Source: DASQMT01 sp963835735 (GTDB taxonomy: Bacteria; Actinomycetota; Thermoleophilia; Solirubrobacterales; Solirubrobacteraceae). From it: a stretch of 64,000 nt of DNA. The stretch spans positions 1,302,001 through 1,366,000 of the forward strand of contig CAWIGP010000002.1 of assembly GCA_963835735.1 (NCBI GenBank), written 5' to 3'. The notes under the pieces are model-generated. The model did no database searches. It was not told where the DNA came from and was given only the letters and a program-made list of their open reading frames with translations. The translations under genes were made by a program, and so were the position numbers. This document shows positions 36,258 to 48,890 of this stretch, piece by piece (positions within the stretch are counted from its first letter, which is position 1; each line of letters opens with the position of its first letter).

Positions 36258-38931
36258 CAGCCCGCGCCGTCCCGCGCCGGCCGGCCGATCGCCTCGTATG
36301 TGAGGCCGGCAGCCTGCGCCGCGTCGGGGTCGATGAAGTTGCGCCCGTCGACGAGCAGCGAGCCGCGCATCGAAGCCTTGACTTCGGCGAGGTCGAGCTC
36401 ACCGAACTCCGGCCATTCGGTGACCAGCACGACGGCGTCGGCGCCCACGATCGCCCCCTGGGCGCTGGACGCGAACTCGACGCCGCGGATCAGCTTGCGC
36501 GCCTCCTCCTCGGCGACCGGGTCGTACGCGCGCACCCTCGCGCCGGCGCCCTGCAGCCGAGCGGAGAGCACGAGCGACGACGCCTCGCGCATGTCGTCGG
36601 TGTTTGGCTTGAACGCGAGCCCGAGCAGCGCGATCTCCTTGCCGACGAGCGAGCCGAGGTGCTTCTGCAGCTTCGCGATCACGCGCCGCTTCTGCAGCTC
36701 ATTGACCTCGATCACCGCGTTGAGGAGCTGGAAGTGGTAGCCGCTGTTGCCCGCTAGCTGCTTCAGCGCGGCCACATCTTTCGGGAAACAGTTATGTGTA
36801 CAAACACCGTTGGTCGCAACGACAGTGTGCGAGCCGGGCACCTCCAGCGAATACACCGGCCCTTCGTACCGCTCGCGCCGCACGTCGACGACGCGCACCC
36901 AGGGCGTGCCGCCGTCGAAGCGGCGGAAGCCGGTCGGCTTGATCCGCTTCGTCTGCCGCGCGATCGCGGCCTTGACCCCGGCACGGTCGCGCTCGGGCAC
37001 GAGGAACATCGCCCGCTCGACCTGGTCGGCGCCGCTGACGCGCAGCCAGTGCGTCTCCTTCGTCGAGAGGCGCGTGCGACCGCGTCGCCACGAGCAGACG
37101 AGCCCCACGTCACCGAGCAGTCGCGCGACGCCTTCGGCGAGCTCGTCGCTGATCGTGCCCCACTCGAGGATCACGCTCGGTCCGCCGTTGACCAACGACC
37201 AGGAGCCGTCGCCTTCCCACAGTCCGGACAGCAGCGCGCGCTTGCGCTCGATCGTCTGTTCCCAGGCGAGGTCCGGGATCCGCTGCGTGTAGCTCGTCCG
37301 CCCCGCGCCGAGGACGTGTCGCCACCACCGCGCCAGGATGCGCGAGGCGACGGTCACGACCCGCGCTGTCGCCGAGCGGTGCACGCGCACCTTGATTCCG
37401 TGCCGCTGCCAGTAGCTCACGACCTCCGAGACGAGGTGCTCCTCGCGCTCGGGGTGGAACGACCATTGGATGCGCAACGTGTCAGCCGTGCAATGGCCCT
37501 CGGCGATGTACAGCCCGACCACGCGCCAGAAGTGCTCGTCGATGGCCAGGTTCAGCGGGTTCCAGGCGCCATTGCCGACGGTCCCGAGCATTGCTCCGCG
37601 GAGGTCCATGCCGGAAGCCTCGCTCAGCCGGAGCGTGCCGGACCGCTTGATGTCGTGCAAGCGCGCGACGCCGCGCGGGTGGTCGACGCTGCGCAGCGCC
37701 TCGATCTCGCGCCGCTCGGGCCTGACGAGCACGTCCTCGCCCTCGATCGCGCGCCATCACGGGCGCCAGCTCGCGGCTCGAATCCCGACGGCCCGCCCAG
37801 CGCCAGCGGCAGCCAGTCGGTCGCGTCGAGCTCGCCCGCCGGCTTGAGCGTGAGGATCTCCTCCCCCTGCCCGTCGCCGACGATGAACGGATGGTCGGCG
37901 GTCGTGCGCACGCGGCGGCCCGTCTTGGTCCGGACCTCGACCAGGTCGCCCGCGTAGTGGCGCCGCGTGAGCAGCGAGACCGCCATCCACTCGGGCTCCG
38001 CCTCGCCCGGCACCCACGAGAGCACCTCGAGGCCGTCGGCGGCGATCGCCTCCTCGTCACCGCCGTCCAACTCCGACCACAGCTGTTCGAACGGGAGCAG
38101 CCGGGCCTGCCCGCGTACGCGGGCGAGCACGGTCTGCTCCGGAGCGAAGCACGACCCGCCGAAGCCAATGCCCGCCTGGAGGAACTTCGGGCCGATGCGG
38201 TCGTCCAGGCCCATCCCGCGCGCGACCTCGACGACGTCGGCGCCGGTCTCTTCGCAGACGTTCGCGATCTCGTTGATGAACGAGATCTTCGTCGCCAGGA
38301 ACGCGTTGGAGGCGAGCTTGACCATCTCGGCCGATTTGACGTCGGTGCGGATGATCGGGACGGAGAGCGGGGCGTAGAGCGCCTCGACCGCGTCGCCCGC
38401 CCAGTCGCCGCCGTCGCCGATCACGACCCGGTCGGGCTCGAGGAAGTCCTTCACCGCGGAGCCCTCCTTGAGGAACTCCGGGCAGGAGACGTAGCTGAAG
38501 CCCTTGCGCCGCTCGGCGAGGACGCGCTCGATGCTCTCCCCGGTCCCGACCGGCACGGTCGACTTCATGACCAGCGCGTGGCGCTCGGAGGCGGGCATCG
38601 CGTCGACCACCGCGTGGACGGCGGAGAGGTCGGCGTCGCCCGAGTAGGTCGGCGGCGTGCCGACCGCCACGAACAGCAGCCGCGCGTGCTCGAGCGCAGG
38701 CCCCAGCTCCGTCGAGAAGTGCAGCCGGGAACGGTGCTCGGCCACCAGCTCCGCGAGCCCCGGCTCCCAGATCGGGATCCGCCCCTGCTCCAGGCCGCGG
38801 ATCTTCTCGGCGTCGATGTCGACGCACCACACCTCGGAACCCAGCGCGGCGAAGCCCGCCGCGGTGACCAGCCCGACATAGCCGGTGCCGATCACGCCGA
38901 TCGGCTCTCTTTCGGTGGCTGGAGCGCTCAT
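36257..38931 (-). CDS. ugd: UDP-glucose 6-dehydrogenase interrupted by an intein (frame broken inside the intein)
   Basis: Oxidises UDP-glucose to UDP-glucuronate for surface glycans. The N-extein is residues 1-260: Rossmann IGVIGTGYVGLVTAAGFA, VAVGTPPTYSGDADLS, MKSTVPVGTGE, PEFLKEGSAV, KLASNAFLATKISFINE, ending GIGFGGS. The C-extein resumes at CFPKDVAALKQLAG (36790) and runs 177 residues, with LLGLAFKPNTDDMREA. Spliced, the enzyme is 437 residues, normal length. The catalytic Cys of GGSCFPKD is the +1 extein residue. Inside the intein, near 37750-37790, the reading frame shifts, so as sequenced no full precursor is made. Confidence 0.92.
36791..38151 (-). mobile_element. Intein with LAGLIDADG homing endonuclease in ugd
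   Basis: Protein intron of about 455 residues (1361 nt as given, four short of 1365). The splicing block starts at Cys1 (CFAPEQTVLARVRG) and includes the block B-like RVRTTADHPFIVGDGQ. The endonuclease part has the two LAGLIDADG-like motifs VVGLYIAEGH and LLSGLWEGDGSW. The C-terminal blocks are RYEGPVYSLEVPGSHTVVAT and NGVCTHN, with terminal His-Asn followed by Cys+1. The frame break between the splicing and endonuclease parts fits two CG-dinucleotide losses (near 37785 and 37752). The C-terminal junction is less GC-rich than its surroundings. Confidence 0.9.
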
Positions 38932-38949
38932 GAAGGGCGGCTGAGGCTA

Positions 38950-40482
38950 CTAGCCGCCGAGGCGCCTGAGCGACGAGGCGATGCCGATCATCTGCGGCGC
39001 CGCGATCGACTGCGTGAGCGTGTTCGAGACCCAGTAGACGCCCTTTCGCGTGCGCCACGCGACCAGCCGGACGCGCTTGCCGTCGCGGAACACCATCAGC
39101 TTGCGGCCGTCGCGCACGATCGTCTCGTGCGGGTCGTCGAGGATCGGCGGGTAGCGCCACGTCGTCCCCTGGATCCCGTAGTACTCGCCGACGACGCCCT
39201 TGGCCAGCACGATCCGGTAGGCGTCGTGCTTCTTGCCCCGCTCGTCGCGCAGCTTGTATACGCGCGGCTCCTGCCCCTGGTAGGCCGCGGTGCTCGTGCG
39301 CAGCGTCGGGAAGAAGAACGGGAAGTCGAGCTTGTTCGAGGCGAGGATCGCCTGGTTCTCTCCCTCTGCGCGCGCCTCCTCGAGGCCCTTGATCGACGAC
39401 GGCTTGTTCTTGCGCCGCTTCGCCCGCTCCCTCGACGCCTTGACGTCGGCCTGGGTCGGCTCGGTCTGCTCGCGCGGCGTGTCGGACGCCTTCGCGTCCA
39501 TGAACTCCGACACGGTCTCCTCGAGCATCGACTCGGTCGCGATCAAGTTGACGTGGTCCGGCGCGTCGGTGACCCGGAAGCGGACCTCGCGCACGGGGTT
39601 CCCGGCGGTGAACAGCACGGTCTTGGCGAACTTGAAGACTTCCTTCTTGTTGTCGAGGCTCTTGTCGCGGTCGAAGTAGCGCCCGAACACCCGCGCGAGC
39701 CGCTTCAGGTTGCCCGGCTCGATGCCGTCCTCCATCAGCTCCTTGGTGCCCTTCGCGCTGCGCACCTGGCGCAGGAAGTCCTGCTGGCGCGCTGCCCGCA
39801 CGAGGTCGTTGTCGCCGTGGCGGTAGCGCACGTAGGCCAGGGCGTCCTTGCCGCAGAGCTTCTGATAGCCGGGGTCGATGTCGATCACGGCGTAGCCGCC
39901 GGGCCCGCCCTGGTCGTTGAAGTAGTCGCGGTCGATGTCGGCGTAGACGCAGCCGATGTAGTCGATCGCGCGCCGGAAGCCGCCGAAATCGATCGTCACG
40001 ACGTGGTTGATCGGGAACGGTCGCCCGCCGACCGACATCACCTTCTTGACCGCACGCACCGCGCCGCGCGCGCCGAAGTTCTCGTACGCGGAGTTGATCT
40101 TGACCTGGCTGCCGACGCCCGGGATGTCCACCAGCAGGTCGCGCGGGATCGAGGTCATCGCGATCACCTCCTTGTCCGGGTCCAGCCGGACGAGGATGAT
40201 CGTGTCCGAGCGCGGCTTCAGCCCGGCCTCCTTGTCGCCGTAGCGGATGTCGGAGCCGAGGATCATGAGCGTCTGCGCCTTGCCGGCGTCGGCGCGGTCG
40301 ATCTCGGGGATCTCGATCGCGGCGCGGCCCTGCGCGCGCAGCGTGTCGAGGATGTCCTCGACCTGCAGCAGCCCGCTCGCGCCGACCGCGCCCGCGGTGG
40401 CGAGCGAGATCAGCACGCCCGCGAGCAGTCCACGCCAGATCAGGCCCCGGCTGCGCCGGGGCGGTGCCTCGTCCGGGCTCAC
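38950..40482 (-). CDS. LytR-CpsA-Psr (LCP) family cell-wall glycopolymer ligase
   Basis: Membrane-anchored protein of 510 residues that transfers undecaprenyl-linked glycopolymers to peptidoglycan. One N-terminal transmembrane helix (LLAGVLISLATAGAVGAS) is followed by the LCP domain: ILGSDIRYGD, RSDTIILVRLDPD, SIPRDLLVDIPGVGSQVKIN with catalytic Arg, and RAARQQDFLRQVR. The C-terminal third contains a charged linker and an unassigned domain. The GTG start overlaps the M20 peptidase stop. It fits the polysaccharide locus downstream. Confidence 0.92.
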   Translation of the reverse strand: MSPDEAPPRRSRGLIWRGLLAGVLISLATAGAVGASGLLQVEDILDTLRAQGRAAIEIPEIDRADAGKAQTLMILGSDIRYGDKEAGLKPRSDTIILVRLDPDKEVIAMTSIPRDLLVDIPGVGSQVKINSAYENFGARGAVRAVKKVMSVGGRPFPINHVVTIDFGGFRRAIDYIGCVYADIDRDYFNDQGGPGGYAVIDIDPGYQKLCGKDALAYVRYRHGDNDLVRAARQQDFLRQVRSAKGTKELMEDGIEPGNLKRLARVFGRYFDRDKSLDNKKEVFKFAKTVLFTAGNPVREVRFRVTDAPDHVNLIATESMLEETVSEFMDAKASDTPREQTEPTQADVKASRERAKRRKNKPSSIKGLEEARAEGENQAILASNKLDFPFFFPTLRTSTAAYQGQEPRVYKLRDERGKKHDAYRIVLAKGVVGEYYGIQGTTWRYPPILDDPHETIVRDGRKLMVFRDGKRVRLVAWRTRKGVYWVSNTLTQSIAAPQMIGIASSLRRLGG

Positions 40483-41600
40483 GCCAGGCCGCCCTCCACG
40501 GCGCGCAGTCCGCCCTCAGCCGGCCGCAGCGCCTCGGGCAGCTGGGTCACGAAGTCGCACAGCGCCTGGCGATAGTGCGCCAGCGAGGAGATCGAGACCC
40601 ACTCGTCCGGCCCGTGGTGGCCTGCGCCGGAGGGCCCGAACTCGACGGCGGGGATCCCGGCCTGCAGGAACAGCACCCCGTCGGACGCGCCGTCGCGGCC
40701 CACGCTCATCGACTCGCCCTTCGTCAATCGCCCTACCGCGTCGACCAGCGCGACCACGTACGGGTTCGTGCGCGCCACGTACGCGGGCATGCGCGTGAGC
40801 GTGCGCACCACCTCGATGTCCGGGATCGAGCGGATCTGCTCGAGGATCTCGCCGGGATCCTGGTTGGGCAGGTAGCGGATGTCGACCACCATCGTGCAGA
40901 GATCAGGCACCTTGTTCAGCGCGTCGCCGCCCTGGATGCGCCCGAGGTTGACCGACGGGCGGTCGAACATCTCGGAGGACTCGCGCGAGAACGGCAATGA
41001 CTCGATTCGCCGGAACACGTCGATCGCCTTCAGCACCGCGTTGTCGCCCAGCCAGGGCGTGGAGCCGTGCGCGGACCGCCCGAACACGTGCAGGCGGAAC
41101 GCGAGCACGCCCTTGGCCTGGATGCCGACGTGCAGGTCGGTCGGCTCGCCGGTGATCGCGAAGTCGCCGGTGAAGCCGGTGCGCACCACCTCGGCGGTCG
41201 CGCGGGTGTCGATGTCCTCCGACTCCTCGTCGGGCACGCACACGAAGCGCACCCGAACCGCGTCCTGCTCGGACAGGTCGCGCAGCGCGCACATCATCGC
41301 CGCGAGCGCGCCCTTCATGTCGTAGGCGCCGCGCCCGTACAGGCGGTCGCCCTCGATCCGCGGCGAGAACTGCTCGGCGTGGCCGGGCACGACATCGACG
41401 TGACCGTGGAGGATCAGCACCGGGCCGTGCACCGGGCCGACGTCCGCGAGCAGCACGGGCAGCTCGCCGAACGTCGAGTCGTGCACGTCGACCTCGCGCG
41501 CCTCCAGCCAGCCCTTGATGAACCCGGCGCAGGCGCGGATCCCGTCCGGCTTGGAGGTGTCGTACGTGATCAACCGCTCTGCGAGCGCGCGTTCGTCCAC
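40479..41600 (-). CDS. M20-family metallopeptidase (ArgE/DapE-like)
   Basis: Di-zinc amidohydrolase of 373 residues. Metal-ligand motifs are HGHVDVVPG, YGRGAYDMKGALAAM and CVPDEESED; the dimerisation domain carries FGRSAHGSTPW, and a final His is in GAGHHGPDE. The family includes acetylornithine deacetylase, succinyl-diaminopimelate desuccinylase and carboxypeptidases; the substrate cannot be told from sequence. The start GTG 41600 is 16 nt after atpC. It sits between the atp operon and the LCP gene, which it overlaps by 4 nt. Confidence 0.9.
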   Translation of the reverse strand: MDERALAERLITYDTSKPDGIRACAGFIKGWLEAREVDVHDSTFGELPVLLADVGPVHGPVLILHGHVDVVPGHAEQFSPRIEGDRLYGRGAYDMKGALAAMMCALRDLSEQDAVRVRFVCVPDEESEDIDTRATAEVVRTGFTGDFAITGEPTDLHVGIQAKGVLAFRLHVFGRSAHGSTPWLGDNAVLKAIDVFRRIESLPFSRESSEMFDRPSVNLGRIQGGDALNKVPDLCTMVVDIRYLPNQDPGEILEQIRSIPDIEVVRTLTRMPAYVARTNPYVVALVDAVGRLTKGESMSVGRDGASDGVLFLQAGIPAVEFGPSGAGHHGPDEWVSISSLAHYRQALCDFVTQLPEALRPAEGGLRAVEGGLA

Positions 41601-41616
41601 CGTCGACAGGCTAGCG

Positions 41617-42030
41617 TCAGCGGTTCTCGGCGAGCTTGGAGAACGCCTCGTAACGGCGCCGGTCGCGCGCCGCCTGGCGGGCCTCCTCGGAGTCCGCCTC
41701 GGCGCGCTCCAGGCGCAGCTCGGCCTCGCGCAGACGGTCGGCGATCGTGCCCGCGTCGAGCTCGTCGATCGGGGACACCTCGTCGACGAGCACGAGCGCA
41801 TGCGTGCCGGACATCTGCAGGAAGCCCTCGCCCTGGGCGAAGCGCAGCACCTCGGTGTCGGACTTGTGCAGCCGCAGCTCCGTCGGCTCGAGCAACGTCA
41901 GCAGCGGCTGGTGGTTCGCCAGCACGCCGATGCTGCCCACGGTCGTGTACGTGGACAGCATCTCGACCTGGTCGTTGAACGCCTCGCCCTCGGGCGTGAG
42001 GACCTCGGCTGTGAACGGTGTGCGCGCCAT
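41617..42030 (-). CDS. atpC: ATP synthase epsilon subunit
   Basis: Central-stalk subunit of F1, 137 residues. The N-terminal beta-sandwich (FTAEVLTPEGEAFNDQ, GSIGVLANHQPLLTLLEP) and the two-helix C-terminal domain are both present, so the autoinhibitory helices are retained. It is the last gene of the atp block and its start directly abuts the atpD stop. Confidence 0.95.
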   Translation of the reverse strand: MARTPFTAEVLTPEGEAFNDQVEMLSTYTTVGSIGVLANHQPLLTLLEPTELRLHKSDTEVLRFAQGEGFLQMSGTHALVLVDEVSPIDELDAGTIADRLREAELRLERAEADSEEARQAARDRRRYEAFSKLAENR

Positions 42031-43503
<1,473 letters not shown>

Positions 43504-43514
43504 TTATATCTCCT

Positions 43515-44426
43515 CTAGACCAGCGACTCCGCGCCGGCAACGACTTCCATGATCTCCTGCGTGATATCCGCCTGACGCTGGCGGTTCATCTGCAGCGTGT
43601 AGGTGTCGATCAGCTCGCCCGCGTTCTCGGACGCGTTGCGCATCGCGGTCATGCGCGCGCCGTGCTCCGACGCGGTCGATTCGAGCAGCGCGCGGAAGAT
43701 CGAGATCTCGACGTAGACGGGCACGAGCCGCTGCAGGATCTCCTCGGGCTCGGGCTCGTACTCGACGAGCGTGCGATGGTGCCCCTGCGTCTCGCGCGTC
43801 TCCTCCTCGAACTCGTCCTCCTCGCCCTCCTCCAGGATCGAGGCCTGCTGCAACGGCAGCAGCGTCTCGCGCGTGACGCGCTGCTGGAGCGGCGAGATGT
43901 AGTGGTTGTAGAAGATCTCGACGCGATCGACGTCGCCGTCCACGTAGGCGGCGATCAGGTCGGAGGCGATGCCGCGCGCGTCGGCGTACGACGGGCGGTC
44001 GGTGAAGCCGACGTACGCCCCGCGCGGCGTTCGCTTGCGGAAGTTGAGCGATCCGACGCCGCGGCGCCCGGAGGCCGAGAACACGACGTCCTTGCCCTCG
44101 CGCTCCAGTTCGTCCGCCGCGCGGATGCCGGCGCGGATGATCTGGCCGTTGAAGGCGCCCGCGAGCCCGCGATCGCTCGTCACCAACAGCATCCCGACGT
44201 TGGCGATCTGCTCGCGCTCGCGCAGGATCGGCATGTGCGGGATGTTCTCCGCCGCCTCGGCCGCGTGGCGCGTCATCCGCCGGACCGCCGAGGCGTACGG
44301 GCGCAACGACACGATCCGCTGCTCCGCGCGCCGCAGCCGGGCGGCGGAGATCATCTCCATCGCCCGGGTGATCTTCTGGACGTTCTTGACCGACGCGACC
44401 CGGTTCTTGAGCTCCTTCTCGGCCAT
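43515..44426 (-). CDS. atpG: ATP synthase gamma subunit
   Basis: Rotor shaft of F1, 303 residues. The two long coiled-coil ends are clear: the N-terminal KELKNRVASVKNVQKITRAM and the C-terminal ASEHGARMTAMRNASENAGE. An acidic insert (ILEEGEEDEFEEET, residues 197-210) makes it longer than the E. coli protein and is placed in the globular part, reminiscent of the extra loop of mycobacterial gamma. It follows atpA after 3 nt. Confidence 0.97.
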   Translation of the reverse strand: MAEKELKNRVASVKNVQKITRAMEMISAARLRRAEQRIVSLRPYASAVRRMTRHAAEAAENIPHMPILREREQIANVGMLLVTSDRGLAGAFNGQIIRAGIRAADELEREGKDVVFSASGRRGVGSLNFRKRTPRGAYVGFTDRPSYADARGIASDLIAAYVDGDVDRVEIFYNHYISPLQQRVTRETLLPLQQASILEEGEEDEFEEETRETQGHHRTLVEYEPEPEEILQRLVPVYVEISIFRALLESTASEHGARMTAMRNASENAGELIDTYTLQMNRQRQADITQEIMEVVAGAESLV

Positions 44427-44429
44427 GGC

Positions 44430-46055
<1,626 letters not shown>

Positions 46056-46091
46056 GAGTGGCTTTCGTTGGCTCCTTGAAAGTCGCGCCGG

Positions 46092-46622
46092 CTAGGCCCG
46101 GACGACCTGCTTGCGTAGGGTCTCCAGGCGGTTGCGGATGGAGGCGTCGAGCACCTGGTTGCCGACGCGGACGACGATGCCGCCGAGGATGTCGGGCTCC
46201 ACAGTCGAGGACAGCTCGATCTTGCGGCCGGTCTGCTCGGCGATGCGGTCGCCGATGTGCCGGATGGTCTCCTCGTCGAGCTCGACCGCGGAGGTCACCG
46301 CGACGGGCAGCAGCCGGTTGTGGTCCTGCCACCGGCCCTCGTATTCGCGCCGGATGCGGAACAGCGCGGGCATGCGGTGGTTCTCGAGCAGCAGCTCGAG
46401 GAAGTTGAGGAAGATCGGCTCCGCCCCGTCGATCGCGCGGTGCAGGCCGTCCTTCTTCTCCTGCGTCGAGAAGTACGGCGAGAAGAAGAAGATCTGCAGT
46501 TGCCGGTCGGCGCTCAGGGCGTCGGCGAACTCGCCGAGCTGATCGCGAACGACGTCGACCTTGTCCTCGTCGAGCGCCGCCTCGAACAGCGAGCGTGCGT
46601 AGACGACGGCGATCTCTTCCAT
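46092..46622 (-). CDS. atpH: ATP synthase delta subunit
   Basis: Peripheral-stalk subunit linking b to the top of F1, 176 residues. It has the typical start MEEIAVVYARSLFEAALDE and the conserved C-terminal DPDILGGIVVRVGNQVLDAS, then IRNRLETLRKQ. It is a normal free-standing delta, unlike the fused b-delta of mycobacteria. It starts 6 nt after the atpF stop. Confidence 0.95.
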   Translation of the reverse strand: MEEIAVVYARSLFEAALDEDKVDVVRDQLGEFADALSADRQLQIFFFSPYFSTQEKKDGLHRAIDGAEPIFLNFLELLLENHRMPALFRIRREYEGRWQDHNRLLPVAVTSAVELDEETIRHIGDRIAEQTGRKIELSSTVEPDILGGIVVRVGNQVLDASIRNRLETLRKQVVRA

Positions 46623-46628
46623 GTCCGC

Positions 46629-47207
46629 TTAGCGCTCCTCGCCCGACAGCGTCGCGAAGTCCAGCTCGGCCACGGCCTCCTCGACCAGGCGGCGCTGGTC
46701 CTCCCCCGTCAGCGTCTTGCGCGTGACCTTCTCGGTCGCGAGGATCGTCAGGTCGGCGACCTCGGCGCGGATCTCCTGGATCGCGCGACGGGTCTCCGTC
46801 TCGATGTCCTTGCGCGCCTGCTCGAGCAGCTCCTGGCGGCGGTCCCGGCCCTTGACGACCAGGTCGGCCTCGGCCTGCTCGCCGGCCTTGCGCGCGCGGG
46901 CCACGATCTCGTCGGCCTGCTGGCGCGCGGCGGTCAGGCGCTCGCGGTACTCGGCGAGCAGCTCGTCCGCCTCGCGGCGCGTGCGCTCGGCGGTGTCGAT
47001 CGACTCCTCGATCGCCTTCTGGCGCCGGTCGAGCGCCTCCGCGATGCGTGGGAAGGCCAACTTCCACAGGATGAGCAGGGACACGCCGAAGAGCACGAGC
47101 GTCCACACCATCAGCCCGATGCCCGGGCTGACGAGGAAGCTGCCGCCCTCTTCGTCGCCGCCGGACTCGGCGGCGAAAACCAGCGTGTTCGTCAGGGTCG
47201 TGGGCAT
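46629..47207 (-). CDS. atpF: ATP synthase b subunit
   Basis: Peripheral stalk, 192 residues. A short periplasmic N-terminus and one membrane helix (GLMVWTLVLFGVSLLILWKL) lead into a long charged coiled coil (AERTRREADELLAEYRERLT and onward). The C-terminal LTGEDQRRLVEEAVAEL region contacts delta. The length is somewhat above that of the E. coli b subunit. Gene spacing to atpE is 7 nt. Confidence 0.95.
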   Translation of the reverse strand: MPTTLTNTLVFAAESGGDEEGGSFLVSPGIGLMVWTLVLFGVSLLILWKLAFPRIAEALDRRQKAIEESIDTAERTRREADELLAEYRERLTAARQQADEIVARARKAGEQAEADLVVKGRDRRQELLEQARKDIETETRRAIQEIRAEVADLTILATEKVTRKTLTGEDQRRLVEEAVAELDFATLSGEER

Positions 47208-47214
47208 CGGTGTC

Positions 47215-47481
47215 CTAGAGGAAGAACGCGATCAGGCCCGCGACGAGCCCGTAGAAGAAGCACGCCTCGGTGAGCGCGAAGCCGAGCCACTGGATGCCCG
47301 TGATCTCGTCTCGCATCTCCGGCTGCCGGGTCACGGACTCGATGACCTTGCCGAAGATGATGCCGATGCCGACGCCGGCGCCCACGGCGCCGAGCCCGCC
47401 GCCCACGCCGAGGGCGATCGCCTTGCCCGCGTCAGCGCCGTCTTCGGCGGCGGCGAAGATCGCAGTGAGGAAGGTGAGCAT
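47215..47481 (-). CDS. atpE: ATP synthase c subunit
   Basis: Ring-forming proteolipid of 88 residues with two helices. The glycine-rich helix is GVGGGLGAVGAGVGIGIIFG, the polar loop is RQPEMRDE, and the ion-binding Glu is in FALTEACFFYGLVAG. The first-helix Gln and the Ser/Thr pair beside Glu that mark Na+ rings are missing, so H+ is the expected ion. The N-terminus (MLTFLTAIFAAAEDGADAG) is longer than usual. Confidence 0.95.
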   Translation of the reverse strand: MLTFLTAIFAAAEDGADAGKAIALGVGGGLGAVGAGVGIGIIFGKVIESVTRQPEMRDEITGIQWLGFALTEACFFYGLVAGLIAFFL

Positions 47482-47502
47482 GACCGTGGGTCTCCTTTGT
47501 GC

Positions 47503-48396
47503 TTAGTGGCTCTCGGCGACGGCGCCGCCGATGTAGATGGCAGTGAGCGTGGCGAAGATGAACGCCTGCAGCGTCGCGACCAGGCCGACCTCGAACAGGA
47601 AGATCGCGATGCCGAACGGGATCACGATGACGCCGAGCGCCTCGATCCCCAGCAGTACCGCGAGCCCGCCGGCCATGAACAGGATGATCAGGTGCCCGGC
47701 GAGGATGTTGGCGAAGAGACGAACGGAGAGCGAGATCAGCCGCATGAAGTTGGAGAGCACCTCCAAGGCGAAGATGGGCACAACCGCGAAACCGGTGATG
47801 CCCGCCGGGATCAGGCTCTTCAGGTAGCCGCGCACGCCCTTGACGCGGATGCCCTCGGCGTTGTAGGCGATGAACACGACGAGCGCGAGTGCGAGCGGGA
47901 TCGAGAGGTTGGCGGTCGCGGCGTAGAGCGCGAAGCTGGGGATCTGCGCGCCGAAGATGTCGATCTTGTGCTCCGTGTTGGTCGGCAGCGGGATGTAGCC
48001 GATCAGGTTCGAGAACCAGATGAACAGGAACAGCGTGGCGATGAACGGGAACCACTTGCGCGCCATCGCGTCGTCCATGTTCCCGCGCGTGATGTTGTCG
48101 CGCATCCCCGTGTAGATCCACTCGACCGCGGTCTGGATCCGGTTCGGCCGCGCCCGCATCCGATTCGACACGTAGAGCATCGTCCCGACCGTCAGCACCG
48201 ACGCGATGATCAGGTAGAGAACAGCCTTGTTGAAGGCGAACGGGCCGGATCCGATCCAGTCGTCGAGCTTGAACTCGTTCTGGGGCTTGAACTCGTTGTT
48301 GTCCAGGCGCGACCAGCCGAAGACGCCGACCGCGAGCACGATCAGGAAGAGGTAGATCCCGCCCACGATCAGGGCGATGCGCTTGCCGGAGCTCAT
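47503..48396 (-). CDS. atpB: ATP synthase a subunit
   Basis: Membrane stator of Fo, 297 residues with about six helices. The essential Arg is in the conserved helix LISLSVRLFANILAGHLI, and the last helices give VATLQAFIFATLTAIYIGGA. It has the extended N-terminus common in actinobacteria. The ATG at 48396 overlaps the stop of the atpI-like gene (ATGA). Confidence 0.95.
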   Translation of the reverse strand: MSSGKRIALIVGGIYLFLIVLAVGVFGWSRLDNNEFKPQNEFKLDDWIGSGPFAFNKAVLYLIIASVLTVGTMLYVSNRMRARPNRIQTAVEWIYTGMRDNITRGNMDDAMARKWFPFIATLFLFIWFSNLIGYIPLPTNTEHKIDIFGAQIPSFALYAATANLSIPLALALVVFIAYNAEGIRVKGVRGYLKSLIPAGITGFAVVPIFALEVLSNFMRLISLSVRLFANILAGHLIILFMAGGLAVLLGIEALGVIVIPFGIAIFLFEVGLVATLQAFIFATLTAIYIGGAVAESH

Positions 48397-48797
48397 GTGC
48401 GGTCGGGGTTCCTCTCCAGCGGACGGAGGATCAGGGCGGTGGCCAGGTGGACCGTGTACGCCGCGAAGCAGACGAGCGCGGCGGCGAAGCCGTCCTCGCG
48501 GTCGGCGGCGAGTCCGACGGCGAGGATGCCGATGCCGATCAGCCAGACGCGGCCGATCATGCTGGCCACCTTGATGCCGATCGCGCGGCGCACGTCGGCA
48601 CGGGCGGCCGTTCGGTCGAGCACGGCCTCCAGCACGCGCTGGGCGATCCACACCGCCGCGCCGACGACGTAGCCGAGCACGGGCCCGCCGAGCAGGATCA
48701 CGAACGGCGCCGCCAGCACGACCAGCGCGACGTCCGCGTAGCGGACGGGCGCAAGGGGGTCGGCGGTGCCTACGGCGTTGGGCATGGACTCGGACAT
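48393..48797 (-). CDS. Small membrane protein at head of atp operon (AtpI-like)
   Basis: Protein of 134 residues with about four hydrophobic helices and short loops (VALVVLAAPFVILLGGPVLG; ASMIGRVWLIGIGILAVG; the last helix includes LVCFAAYTVHLATALIL). By position and topology it is the equivalent of AtpI, which helps c-ring assembly, but direct similarity is weak. The start is ATG 48797, with another Met at codon 5. It is the first gene after the atp promoter. Confidence 0.75.
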   Translation of the reverse strand: MSESMPNAVGTADPLAPVRYADVALVVLAAPFVILLGGPVLGYVVGAAVWIAQRVLEAVLDRTAARADVRRAIGIKVASMIGRVWLIGIGILAVGLAADREDGFAAALVCFAAYTVHLATALILRPLERNPDRT

Positions 48798-48890
48798 GGA
48801 AAGGTGGCGCACTCTATTGACGGGCGCGCACTCGCGCGCCCGGGGCGGTCGCGAGTCCGGACAGGCGACCGGCACCGGGTGAGGGCGCGC

